From Desulfomonilaceae bacterium (GTDB taxonomy: Bacteria; Desulfobacterota; Desulfomonilia; Desulfomonilales; Desulfomonilaceae), in the NCBI GenBank assembly GCA_041662605.1, contig JBAZSD010000003.1, forward strand, positions 241,575 through 305,574: a DNA stretch of 64,000 bases, in the 5' to 3' direction. The position numbers and the translations under genes were made by a program. Positions 45,370-54,312 of this stretch are shown here, in pieces (position 1 is the stretch's first letter; the number at the start of each line of letters is the position of its first letter). Under the pieces are notes generated by a model, which saw nothing but the letters and a program-made list of their open reading frames with translations, searched no databases and was not told the DNA's origin.

Positions 45370-48300
45370 ATGAACGAATCGTCAGCATTCCAGAGTTATG
45401 AACACCTGGAGAAAATCAAGAAAGACCTTTGGTCAGGAAAGCAGTACGGCAGAGCAGCCGTAATGATTGGAGCAGGATTCAGTCGGAATGCCGATCCAAC
45501 CAAGGTTAACGCGAAAAAGTTCCCGAACTGGAAAGAATTGGCTGGTGCGATGTACGATGAACTTCATCCTTCGATAGGACCACGCGGCGACGTTAAACAA
45601 CAAGAGAAGAAAAATTTGGCCATATCGAACCCTATAAAAGTGGCGTCGGAATATTGCAATTTTTTTGGGCGAAAGATGCTCGACGAATTTCTGTCGACCT
45701 CAATTCCCTATGATTCGTACTGCCCCGGAAAGCTTCATGAGACGCTATTATCACTCCCTTGGTCGGATGTCTTCACCACTAATTACGATCTGTTGCTCGA
45801 AAGTACGAGATCGCTTGTCCTCGATAGAAATTACGAGGTTGTCTTGACCGTCAAGGACATATCACGGAGTTCAAAGCCTAGGATTACCAAATTGCACGGG
45901 AGTTTTGAGTCTAATTGTGTCTTAATCGCAACTGAAGAAGATTACGAAACGTATCCAATGAAATTTGCTGGCTTCGTTAACCACGTTCAGCAGCAACTCG
46001 TGGAGAACAGTTTCTGTTTGATCGGTTTCTCAGGAGATGATCCCAATTTTTTGAAATGGCTAGGCTGGGTGCGTGACAATTTAAGAGAGCACACGCCTCT
46101 CATGTACCTGTGTGGGGTGCTAAGTTTGTCTGGATCGGAAAGCAAGTTACTCGAGTATCCGAACGTAATCCCCATCGATCTTTCTCCAATTGTGCCGGAA
46201 GACAAGTTCCCCGACTCTGGTGAGAGAAACAAGAAAGCTCTTAGATGGTTCTTGAATGAATTGCTGTCAGGTGAACCTCCAAAGTTGATTAATTGGCCAA
46301 GACCGGCCCGCCGACGCTCAGTGCAGGATGGTGACAGCGATTCCCAAAACCTCTCAACCGACGGGGTGGAGACCGATGAACTTGAGCAGAGCGCACAGCA
46401 ACGCCAGGTAGATGGAGAAGTTTTGAAGCAACTGACGAGCGTCTGGAAAAAACAACGGTTGGTTTATCCCGGCTGGCTCGTGTGTCCGAGAAAGAATCGC
46501 GATCTTCTATGGTCCTCCACTCGTGATTGGATATCTGATACAGTTAAATTTCTCGACCTGTTGTTACCTCCGGATAATTTATTCTTGCTGCGAGAATTGA
46601 ACTGGCGTCTCGAAAGGGCACTGGTGCCGTTGCCAGGACTTTCTGGGAAGTTGGAATCTGTTATCAACGCCTTCAATCCGTTTCCCGGGCTCGTCACGAT
46701 AGATGGATCGCCCCTTACCCGGGAAGACCCGTCTTATGGGAGAGAAAATTGGGAGGAGATCGGCGAAGCCTGGCTGGAATTGGTTTTTGCTCTAATCAGA
46801 AATGCGAGAGAATGGTTTTATCCCGAGATTTTCAGGAGGTGGATGGATCTGATCAAAGACCTAGTTCAGAAATTGCCGAAATGGCGGCCAAGGTACTGGC
46901 ATGAGGAATGTCTTTATTATTTGATTCGCCTGGACCAAAAGAGGGTCCTTGAAACGCTGAATGACTGGCCCACATCGTCCGATACTCCCATCTGGCAACT
47001 TAGACGAGCAGCCATCATGGCCGAGGTAGGTCAGGAGGAGAAAGCTGAAAAACTCGTTAAAAATGCCTTGGAGCAGATACGTCGATCGATAAACCCAGAT
47101 GTAGATGACCATTCCATCCTTTCACAAGAAGGATGGGCTAGATTGCATGCCTCTCTATTGGCAATACAAAGACCATTTAGAAAAATCGGAGAAGAACTTG
47201 ATTCACATCTCAGAAGGTTGACTGCGCTGAGCGCCTTTCACTGCAATCCCAAGGAAGAAATGGAATCAATGAGTGCAACTCTAGATAATGTTCCGCCGCT
47301 GCCCCCACCAAGAAGAGAGAAAAAAGTCCGAGATGGTAGAAAAACCGTTACTTACGGTATTTCTACCATCTCCCTGTTTGCATTGCGTCTTCCTGGTTTC
47401 GCATACCTCCGCCAGTTTGAAGAGGGAGGGCTCCCAGTACGTTGCGGGTCTTTCGGAATCCAGAGCGGCACGGTCAACGCCTCTCGGTGGATCGACCCGG
47501 TCTCCCCAGTTTTGGCAATGAGCTACATGGTGCGTAACGGGAAAATGGACCCCGTAGACCAATGGCTTGACTTTGTCAAAGCTTCAGCACTCAACGATGA
47601 CGAGGTTCATGAAGCGGCCGGTCTGTTGATGAACTCCTGTGAGCAGGCCTTGGCAGCACTAGGAAAAGATCCGCAACAGAATGCTCACATGGCTTTGGGG
47701 ATCATAGTAACAGCCCCTAGACTGCTCGGAGAACTCTGTTTTCGCTTCAGTGCTACCCACAGAGAGCAGTTATTCAAATTAACAATGGAAATTTACAAAT
47801 ATTCTGTACTCCATGGCGGGTTTGGCCTCCAAGAGCGTGTACAGTTCCTCGTCAAAAAATTAGTTGAGGCCATGACCAAAAAAGAGGTCTTGGCTAGGAT
47901 GCCCATGCTGATCGCTCTGCCCATTTCCGAAAATCCAAACTTTCGGATCGCCTCCCCATGGTGGTGGAACGAGCCTTTCAACAGCATAGCATGCAGGTTT
48001 TCTTCTGGGCTTCCTCGTGAATCAGATCGCTCCGAGTGGGAGCAGGCAATATCAAATTTGATCGAAACCATCGAACAGGGTTCCAACTCCGCTCGGACAA
48101 AAGCTGCGATTCGACTTGAAGTTCTGGACCGCATCGGTGGGCTCACTCCTGAACAACGCGAAGCCTTTTGTAAGGCCTTGTGGTCACAAACAGATTTCGA
48201 TTCAGGTCTCCCCTCCAACTTCCTGTTGCCGAATAATCGTTTTCTCGCGCTCCCCGAACTAACGACGGGGGAGGCAAAGCAGGCATTTAAACAGTGGATA

Positions 48301-49284
48301 CTTAGACAGAAGTTCCCGCGAATACTTCCGAATGCAGACGCGTCGAAGAGAGTGGGTTCATTGCTGAACAGAATACATATCGACAGGAACAGCATAGTCG
48401 ATCAGATTCTAGAAGCTACAGTGGACCAGGTAATCGGGCGAGAGAAGCCCAACGATAAGCAATTGGACTGGACCGCTGAAGAAGCAGCAAAAATTCTTTG
48501 CAGAGCTGAGGAATGGTGGCAGGATAATAAGCAGGATCTGGAAGATTTATCGGACTTGAATGACGCATTGACGGGAGACCAGTTCCGGAACCAATTATCG
48601 AAGCTTGCTCCTCTCCTGGGGAAAATCGTCCTCCCTCGACTGTCGAAGACGGACCAGGTTTCAAGGGCACAGGCTTTGAAATTACTGATTGAAATGGAGC
48701 AAGAAGGCTTTTCCATCTCACATGCAGCGCCTATGACTTTGTTGGTTGATTCCGACAAGGATGACACTGTTATTCAGAGACTCAGGTGTGGGCTAGTGTC
48801 TTCTGATGTGGAAGAAGTTGTTGCCTGCATCAACGGCTGTGTTCTGTGGTTTTCTCACGCACTTGACAATACCTTGCCCCCGTTGCCTAATGAGCTATTG
48901 AATGATTTGGTATACATCGTAGTGGGACGACGCCGGCATGGTTTGGATGTTGCCATGGAGAAACTGTCAGAAGTTCTACAACGACGACCGGACCAAATCA
49001 GCGAGGAGCAACTCCGAGCATTATGTATCGGCTTGGGCTATCTCATCAAGGAAACAGCGCTTCCTGATCCGGCAAATCCGTACATTGATCTTGATGCTGA
49101 TCCAACAATTCCATTATACGACCGTCGCTTTTACCGAGAAAAGGCAGCAGTGTTAGCCTACAAGATTCATGGCAGCCTTGACGACAGGGGACTAACCATC
49201 CCACAGATACTGTTGGATTGGAAGAAGATTTGCCAAGAAGATAAGTTTCCAGAGGTTCGGCGGTCGTGGCCTTCAGAGTCGTAA
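45370..49284 (+). CDS. SIR2-domain protein, putative anti-phage defence NADase (DSR-like)
   Basis: 1304 residues, ATG behind AAAGG. The N-terminal 300 residues form a SIR2 domain: GAGFS at 34-38, FTTNYDLLLE with Asn138 and Asp140, KLHGSFE with His176, and CLIGFSGDDPNF at 216-227. The remaining 1000 residues are mostly helical, without a nucleotide-binding P-loop or other motif I recognise, rich in Trp and charged residues, like the HEAT-type repeats of large defence sirtuins. Such DSR proteins deplete NAD+ upon sensing a phage protein and stop infection. It lies in a tRNA-bounded island with an AbiE locus, which supports a defence role. The exact DSR subtype is not assigned. Confidence 0.82.
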   Translation: MNESSAFQSYEHLEKIKKDLWSGKQYGRAAVMIGAGFSRNADPTKVNAKKFPNWKELAGAMYDELHPSIGPRGDVKQQEKKNLAISNPIKVASEYCNFFGRKMLDEFLSTSIPYDSYCPGKLHETLLSLPWSDVFTTNYDLLLESTRSLVLDRNYEVVLTVKDISRSSKPRITKLHGSFESNCVLIATEEDYETYPMKFAGFVNHVQQQLVENSFCLIGFSGDDPNFLKWLGWVRDNLREHTPLMYLCGVLSLSGSESKLLEYPNVIPIDLSPIVPEDKFPDSGERNKKALRWFLNELLSGEPPKLINWPRPARRRSVQDGDSDSQNLSTDGVETDELEQSAQQRQVDGEVLKQLTSVWKKQRLVYPGWLVCPRKNRDLLWSSTRDWISDTVKFLDLLLPPDNLFLLRELNWRLERALVPLPGLSGKLESVINAFNPFPGLVTIDGSPLTREDPSYGRENWEEIGEAWLELVFALIRNAREWFYPEIFRRWMDLIKDLVQKLPKWRPRYWHEECLYYLIRLDQKRVLETLNDWPTSSDTPIWQLRRAAIMAEVGQEEKAEKLVKNALEQIRRSINPDVDDHSILSQEGWARLHASLLAIQRPFRKIGEELDSHLRRLTALSAFHCNPKEEMESMSATLDNVPPLPPPRREKKVRDGRKTVTYGISTISLFALRLPGFAYLRQFEEGGLPVRCGSFGIQSGTVNASRWIDPVSPVLAMSYMVRNGKMDPVDQWLDFVKASALNDDEVHEAAGLLMNSCEQALAALGKDPQQNAHMALGIIVTAPRLLGELCFRFSATHREQLFKLTMEIYKYSVLHGGFGLQERVQFLVKKLVEAMTKKEVLARMPMLIALPISENPNFRIASPWWWNEPFNSIACRFSSGLPRESDRSEWEQAISNLIETIEQGSNSARTKAAIRLEVLDRIGGLTPEQREAFCKALWSQTDFDSGLPSNFLLPNNRFLALPELTTGEAKQAFKQWILRQKFPRILPNADASKRVGSLLNRIHIDRNSIVDQILEATVDQVIGREKPNDKQLDWTAEEAAKILCRAEEWWQDNKQDLEDLSDLNDALTGDQFRNQLSKLAPLLGKIVLPRLSKTDQVSRAQALKLLIEMEQEGFSISHAAPMTLLVDSDKDDTVIQRLRCGLVSSDVEEVVACINGCVLWFSHALDNTLPPLPNELLNDLVYIVVGRRRHGLDVAMEKLSEVLQRRPDQISEEQLRALCIGLGYLIKETALPDPANPYIDLDADPTIPLYDRRFYREKAAVLAYKIHGSLDDRGLTIPQILLDWKKICQEDKFPEVRRSWPSES

Positions 49285-49555
49285 TTTATGAGTTTCCTGG
49301 AGCATGGAAAGAGAAGCCTTCACGAAGGCGCGACATGACGAATTCTATACCAGAGAATCGTTGGGATGATCCTGGAAAATCTCTTTAAAGTTTTTTCTTC
49401 TTTTTCTCTTTAGAAGATTTTTTATAAATTGATTCCTGGTTTTGAACGGGAAAATTAGCAAGGTGGCGATCTGCTCCTTGAATGAGAAGATCACAACAAT
49501 TAATGTAGCTTTGGAATACGGCCGATGTTTTATGCGCAATCTGATTGAGGTCAAC

Positions 49556-49780
49556 ATGAACTGGCGAGAGCGAGTAACAGTCGATCCTAAGGTTTGTCAC
49601 GGTAAAGCGTGCATAAAAGGACCCCGAATCATGGCATCCGTCATCCTGGACAATCTCGCTGCCGGCATTAGTCAGGATGAAATTTTGAAGAGCTATCCGT
49701 CTATTGATTCAGATGATATTCAGGCGGTAATAGCTTACGCTGCGGAACTGGCCCGTGAACGTGTTATCTCATCAATATAA
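49556..49780 (+). CDS. DUF433 protein (antitoxin-like)
   Basis: 74 residues from the ATG at 49556 (MNWRERVTVDPKVCHGKACI), a better family fit than the upstream in-frame start at 49442. The core VDPKVCHGKACIKGPRIMAS, LDNLAAGISQDEILKSYPS and DIQAVIAYAAELARE is typical DUF433. These small winged-helix proteins usually precede a DUF5615 PIN-like toxin; none follows here, so it is an orphan. Confidence 0.87.
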   Translation: MNWRERVTVDPKVCHGKACIKGPRIMASVILDNLAAGISQDEILKSYPSIDSDDIQAVIAYAAELARERVISSI

Positions 49781-49870
49781 AACTACCTAAACGCTTAATT
49801 AGCTTCCACCCTTTCGATACTGTCCAACAACCCTGTGTTCTAAATCGCAATAATGATTTTCAATTAATTG

Positions 49871-49916
49871 GGGATGGAGGCGGCCCAAGGCCAGGGCCGT
49901 CACAGGTGGGTGGGCG
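49871..49916. repeat. Direct repeat, left copy flanking the AbiE locus
   Basis: GGGATGGAGGCGGC...GCCAGGGCCGTCACAGG-T-GGGTGGGCG, nearly identical to 51664-51708 apart from a one-base gap and a few substitutions. It lies 120 bases before abiEi. Confidence 0.6.
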
Positions 49917-50035
49917 TGTAGAAGAAACGCGACGCGATGAACAAATAGGCTATTTCTTTTGATGCCGCCAGATCATGCCCATGACTTGACACAACTCATC
50001 ACAACCCTTAACAATATTACGTGTATTGATTGCTG

Positions 50036-50857
50036 ATGTCAAAGAAGCGAGAAAACCTGAAACTCGTGGATTTCTTTGCCAGAAAGCCCGTCTTTACCTC
50101 TGAAGAGTTCACATCTTTTTTGGATGCGGATGGGGTACGAAGTCCCAGGACAAGAGAAGCGCTACTGGCGCATCATGTCAGGACCGGACGCTTATACCGA
50201 GTTAGACGGGGACTGTACGTGTCAGTTCCTTTTGGCTTTACCCCTGACACCTATCCGGTGGACCCTTTTATCCTTGCGGGGAAGATGTCCAGCGACGCTG
50301 TTTTGGCCTATCACACAGCCCTTCAGTTCTTTGGGAAAGCTCATTCAGTTAGAGAAGAAATGATTTTCCTTACGGGTCAAGCAATACGACCAATGACGTT
50401 TCGGGGATATGAATATCGAGGAGTGGCTTTCCCAAAGCCGCTGGTTGATAAAAAGCAGGAACTATTTGCTGTAAATGTCGTTGAAAGAACGGGGATAGCG
50501 ATAAAGGTAACGAGCTTAGAACGGACGCTCGTGGATCTGTTGGATCGACCGATTTTTGGCGGCGGCTGGGAAGAAATATGGCGGTCTCTGGAGAGCGTGG
50601 AATTCTTCGACATAGATAAGATCAGTGACTACGCCAGGCTTCTAGGCAACGCAACCATAGCCGCGAAGGTAGGCTTTTATCTGGAACAACATCAGAAAGA
50701 ACTGATGGTTGATGACAAGCACTTAAGCCATCTTCAGGAATATTGTCCCAAGCAGCCTACTTACATGTCACGGAATGTCAGCGGGCGTCTTGTAAAGAAG
50801 TGGAACCTTGTGGTATCCGACCAAATTCTGGATCGTTCGTGGGAGGAGACGTATTGA
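50036..50857 (+). CDS. abiEi: Type IV antitoxin, AbiEi family
   Basis: 273 residues from the ATG at 50036 (MSKKRENLKLVDFFARKPVF). A winged-helix N-terminal domain (about 1-65; ALLAHHVRTGRLYRVRRGLY) is followed by the AbiEi C-terminal domain (VLAYHTALQFFGKAHSVREE; IKVTSLERTLVDLLDRP). AbiEi represses its own operon and blocks the AbiEii nucleotidyltransferase. The stop overlaps the toxin start (TTGA), behind GGGAGGAG. Confidence 0.87.
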   Translation: MSKKRENLKLVDFFARKPVFTSEEFTSFLDADGVRSPRTREALLAHHVRTGRLYRVRRGLYVSVPFGFTPDTYPVDPFILAGKMSSDAVLAYHTALQFFGKAHSVREEMIFLTGQAIRPMTFRGYEYRGVAFPKPLVDKKQELFAVNVVERTGIAIKVTSLERTLVDLLDRPIFGGGWEEIWRSLESVEFFDIDKISDYARLLGNATIAAKVGFYLEQHQKELMVDDKHLSHLQEYCPKQPTYMSRNVSGRLVKKWNLVVSDQILDRSWEETY

Positions 50858-51604
50858 ATTTTTCGAGAGAAGCGCTCTTGGCGGAATCCGAGTCCACAGG
50901 ATTCCGGCCCGAGATCCTGGAAAAAGTCTTTAACCTTATCGCCTTACTGAACGGTTTTAACAGCCACCCTTTCCTTCCTCCGTTATGAAAGTGTCTTTGG
51001 TCAAGGTGGCGACTTGAAGGTTGACCTGAACTTCATGTTTAGGGTTCCCTTATGGCCTGTGACCAGATTGAGTTCACGGCGGATTGGCCCTTACGAGGCA
51101 AAAGACTTTCCTGTAATTGACATACATGAACTAGCCGCAGGAAAACTGGCCGCCCTTCTGGCCAGGCGAGCCGGTAGGGACTTATTTGACGCTCATGCCC
51201 TGCTGAGAAGTGGGAAGTTGGACCATCGGAACTTACGTTCGGCCTTCATCGTCTATGGGGCAGCCAATCGGAAAGACTGGCGGGATGTTCGTTTGTCGGA
51301 CTTGACCTTTTCAGAACGGGAGTTAAAAAGTGAACTTGCGCCGCTTTTGCGAAGAGAGGTCTGGACAGGTACCGATTCGACGAAACATTGGGGCGAAATG
51401 GTTAACGATGAGACGAAGAAAGCTCTTGCGCCATTGCTTATGTTTACTGCTTCAGAGAAAGATTTCCTGGATAGACTTCTTGATTACGGGGAAATAGCTC
51501 CATTACTTTTGACGGAAGACATGGAACTTGCTGAACGTATTCGGCTGCAACCGGCTTTGGAATGGAAGGCCAAGAATGTCCGTGAATTTAAAACCGGGCG
51601 ATAG
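50854..51604 (+). pseudogene. abiEii: AbiEii-type nucleotidyltransferase toxin, catalytic part deleted
   Basis: The TTG at 50854 starts a typical AbiEii N-terminus (FSREALLAESESTGFRPEIL, EKVFNLIALLNGFNSHPF). At about 50978 the frame shifts directly to LRYESVFGQGGDLKVDLNF, which belongs after the catalytic domain, and then runs through the C-terminal part (IDIHELAAGKLAALLARRAG, RDLFDAHALL) to 51604. The expected segment with the GG[ST] and DxD-type catalytic motifs, about 60-70 residues, is missing. The toxin should be inactive; the antitoxin is intact. Confidence 0.85.
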
Positions 51605-51663
51605 AATTCCGAAGCAGTTTAAGTTGGCTATGATGGGGCCAAACTGATTCGGCGTTTGCTGGA

Positions 51664-51708
51664 GGGATGAAGGCGGCGGTAGCCAGGGCCGTCACAGGCG
51701 GGTGGGCG
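51664..51708. repeat. Direct repeat, right copy flanking the AbiE locus
   Basis: GGGATGAAGGCGGCGG...GCCAGGGCCGTCACAGG-C-GGGTGGGCG, matching 49871-49916. It lies 59 bases after the toxin remnant, so the pair brackets the AbiE module. Confidence 0.6.
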
Positions 51709-52920
51709 AGGTTGTGGCTGTAATCTGTTCAGAACAGCCATCAGGAAATAATCCATAGAACCAAAGCTTATAGACTGAGTAAAGTGATTACATAGTGTCT
51801 GTTTTCGGGTGAGCGGAGCGAACGGAACCCGGCAGGATCGGAAAACGCGATGTTATGTAAGAACGCTCACTTGGACCCGACTAAGTAGCTGGAACGCAAC
51901 GACAAGAAAGAATAAATCCACTGGGAAACTGGAAAACTAAACCGCGCTAGATGGACGAGGAATGGGCTAGAAAGCCACGGCGGGCACGCCTGTTGCCCGG
52001 CAAGGACCATGCGATACAGAGAATTATCGGATTGCATGGGCCGTGACGGAGTATTAGCAAGAGGCGTGATGTAGTCCTTAACCCAAGGATCGACGCCGCA
52101 AGATGTAACGGGGAAAAAGAAAAAGGTGTCTGGCGGCGCGACGCTTGCCCTGGCCGAAACATGCGGAACCAAAACGGGAATTAAAAAAGAGTAACTGCAT
52201 GATGCGGGCCCGGGAAATGAAAGCGGCGTGATTGGCAAGTATATGGGCCGGAAGATATCCCCACATCCAAAACATCAAGACGATCGCAATTCGTTGATTC
52301 GTAAATCCCCTTGCTGTAGACATTCGGAGCCGCCACTCTTTTCCTAAACCGGGAAAAGGAATAAATCGGGGTTCAAATAATCTCCGTGGTCTTTGCTTAT
52401 TCAGGATAGGACATGAAAGATGAGATTATCAGATCCCCCCCCTCTCGTCTTCCCTTGGATTCCTGTCCGGGACTATTCTTTAGCCACTGATCAGATTGTG
52501 GTCGGCGTCCCTACGTGCACGCGGTGGATGTCTCTCTTACCTACCTATCTGTATTTAGTTCAGAAGTCATGAGTTACACTAGCCCCCTCCCCCTTCAAAA
52601 TAATTGGTTAGAGTCTGGCATGATAAAGAGCAAAAGAGACGTCGAGCTTCAGAATCGGTGTTACTTTGTCACTATAATAAGGTTATTTCATAATAATAAA
52701 TATTTACCCTATATGAGAGTAACAACGAGGCCTTTGTTACTTTCGTTACCCTGTTACTTTTTTGTAATAAAAGCAACAGTGCCCGTGTTCACGTAGGACT
52801 CCCCTTCCCTCTCAGACGATGCTAACATTTTTGTACACGTCTTCGTGGTATTTTGTCGTGTAGTGTTTTGAAAGTGCTTGAAACGGTTGGGGATTTCTTA
52901 CAGGCAGGCTCTTTTTCAAT
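51709..52920. other. 1.2 kb island segment without a supported gene
   Basis: From about 51720 to 52450 the plus strand looks purine-rich and full of short inverted repeats, for example TTTT-CGGGT...ACCCG...AAAA at 51802-51845, but has no convincing reading frame; a structured RNA or decayed DNA is possible. From 52500 the sequence is AT-rich with repeated TGTTACTTT (52659, 52735, 52752) and one ATGCTAACATTTT (near 52819), possible integrase arm sites near the right attachment repeat. Confidence 0.4.
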
Positions 52921-52969
52921 GCGTTCGCAACGCGGGGGTCGAGGGTTCAAATCCCTTCATCTCCACCAT
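52921..52969 (+). repeat. Right attachment repeat: copy of tRNA-Ala 3' half
   Basis: Identical over 49 bases to 44455-44503, beginning in the anticodon stem and ending just past CCA. It lacks the tRNA 5' half, so it is not a tRNA gene. It marks the right end of the 44504-52920 island and the left end of a second element whose integrase remnant follows. Confidence 0.85.
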
Positions 52970-53137
52970 GAAATCAACAACTTACGGTTGCTGGAATTGC
53001 CCGGCGACCGTTTTTTATTGCCAATGCTAACATTGGTAACATTTGGCTTTGTTACTTTGCCTAACACAAAAGACCTGTTAGTTCAGCGTGTTGCATAGCA
53101 AGTAACAAAAGTACCACGTTTTTATAAGAAAGAGTTT

Positions 53138-53638
53138 TTATTTTGCGGTGAGAATAACAGTAGGACCGAAGTCGAATTCAAGTCTGTCGATCGCCTGAAT
53201 TAATTCATGGTCAAGGATACGGCCATATCTTTCCTTAACGGTTTTTACGCCGTCGCTGTGGCCCATTATTATTTCTGTGATTTCCGGACCCACTCCTGAG
53301 TTCCGCATGTTGGTCCTGAATGCGTGTCTCAGGTCGTGAAATGTGGGGGCTGGATCCATTCCTTTTACAGCATTTTTCCATTGTCTTTTAAAACTCTCGG
53401 GGTTGGTCTTGCGCCCGTCAATAGTAAAGACATAATCACATCTCAATATCGAGGCCGATATAATTTCAACAAGGAGTTGGTCAAAATCCTTTGATATGGG
53501 AATTCTTTTCCAGTTTTTCTCTTTTGTTCCTGGTGGGGCGATAATTATCATCCGCCGTTCAAGATTAACCTGGTTGCGCTTAAGGTCTACAATTTCGCCT
53601 CTTCTTGTAGGGGAAAAACCATTCAAGCGCCATCTTGA
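53138..53638 (-). pseudogene. Tyrosine recombinase, C-terminal catalytic fragment
   Basis: The frame runs from just after an in-frame stop (53639-53641) to the stop at 53138. It has the catalytic Arg (SPTRRGEIVDLKRNQV), HDLRHAFRTNMRNSG with HxxR, GHSDGVKT with His, and the Tyr in VKERYGRIL. The core-binding and arm-binding domains (about 200 residues) are absent, so it is a 5'-truncated integrase. It lies 168 bases from the second tRNA-Ala copy, the usual place for an integrase. Confidence 0.8.
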
Positions 53639-53664
53639 TTAATGTATTGGGAAAACGCCAAATT

Positions 53665-53877
53665 CTATTTTGAGGAGGAAGCCTCATTCTTTTCTGCTTT
53701 TGCACAGGACCGACAAATCTGTGATTCCGGCAATTTTAGTTGTACAATTCGTCGAAGGGTTCCGATACCGAAGCAAATACTACATGTCGGTCGTCCGCAC
53801 TTTTTGCAGATACCGCCCCGTAACGTGTCGAATGCTCTCCCACAGCTATGGCATTTCCAAGGAATTATCTGATTCAT
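53665..53877 (-). CDS. Small zinc-ribbon protein with four CxxC pairs
   Basis: 70 residues containing CHSC, CKKC, CSIC and CRSC, enough for two zinc sites, and a lysine/serine-rich tail. No known family was recognised. The ribosome site is weak. It lies upstream of the truncated integrase on the same strand, so it may belong to the decayed element. Confidence 0.5.
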   Translation of the reverse strand: MNQIIPWKCHSCGRAFDTLRGGICKKCGRPTCSICFGIGTLRRIVQLKLPESQICRSCAKAEKNEASSSK

Positions 53878-54223
53878 GAGTCCGACCAGTGATTATGAGT
53901 TTCCAAATGACATTTTCTCCTGCCAGCCCTACCCTCCTACTATATCTCATGCGACCTCGGGTGTAAAAGTCATTCATGGTCGAGAAAAAATGGACAGTGA
54001 GCTTGCGTGCATAGACACGCTCTAAACTAAACGACATGGCAAGGATTTTTGTGAGGCCTCCTTTTCCAATATAGAATGAACTAATGACGCGACAAGGCTG
54101 GACGTTGACTCTAAAAATATCAAGAGGAACTCCAGGGCGGAAAAGAAAAACCGCGGCGGGTGAATGCCAGGTTTTAACGACTGATCCTACAGTAGGAACG
54201 TCGATCGTTTTCAAGTGATTCAT
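53846..54223 (-). CDS. Possible hypothetical protein, 125 residues
   Basis: An open frame starting MNHLKTIDVPTVGSVVKTWH, with no recognised domain. It overlaps the zinc-ribbon gene by 32 bases in another frame. Its composition is protein-like in the first two thirds. It may be a real accessory gene or a decayed one; at most one of several weak candidates here. Confidence 0.3.
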   Translation of the reverse strand: MNHLKTIDVPTVGSVVKTWHSPAAVFLFRPGVPLDIFRVNVQPCRVISSFYIGKGGLTKILAMSFSLERVYARKLTVHFFSTMNDFYTRGRMRYSRRVGLAGENVIWKLIITGRTHESDNSLEMP

Positions 54224-54312
54224 CCGAAATTTAAAGGAAGGCGTCCAATCAAGACCGGACGATTTTTGGTATAAAGCCTATCATGCGTTTACTGGATCTG
54301 TTTCACGGGTGC

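Noticed and set aside
49870..51710. CRISPR-like repeats around AbiE
   Set aside because: Only two copies 1.8 kb apart, no spacer pattern and no cas genes.
51801..51860. Integron attC site near TTTTCGGG...GAAAACGCG...GTTATGT
   Set aside because: The hairpin is attC-like in shape, but the left end lacks the required RYYYAAC partner and there is no integron integrase.
52921..52995. A second tRNA gene
   Set aside because: Only the 3' half from the anticodon stem onward is present; the acceptor 5' strand and D-arm are missing.
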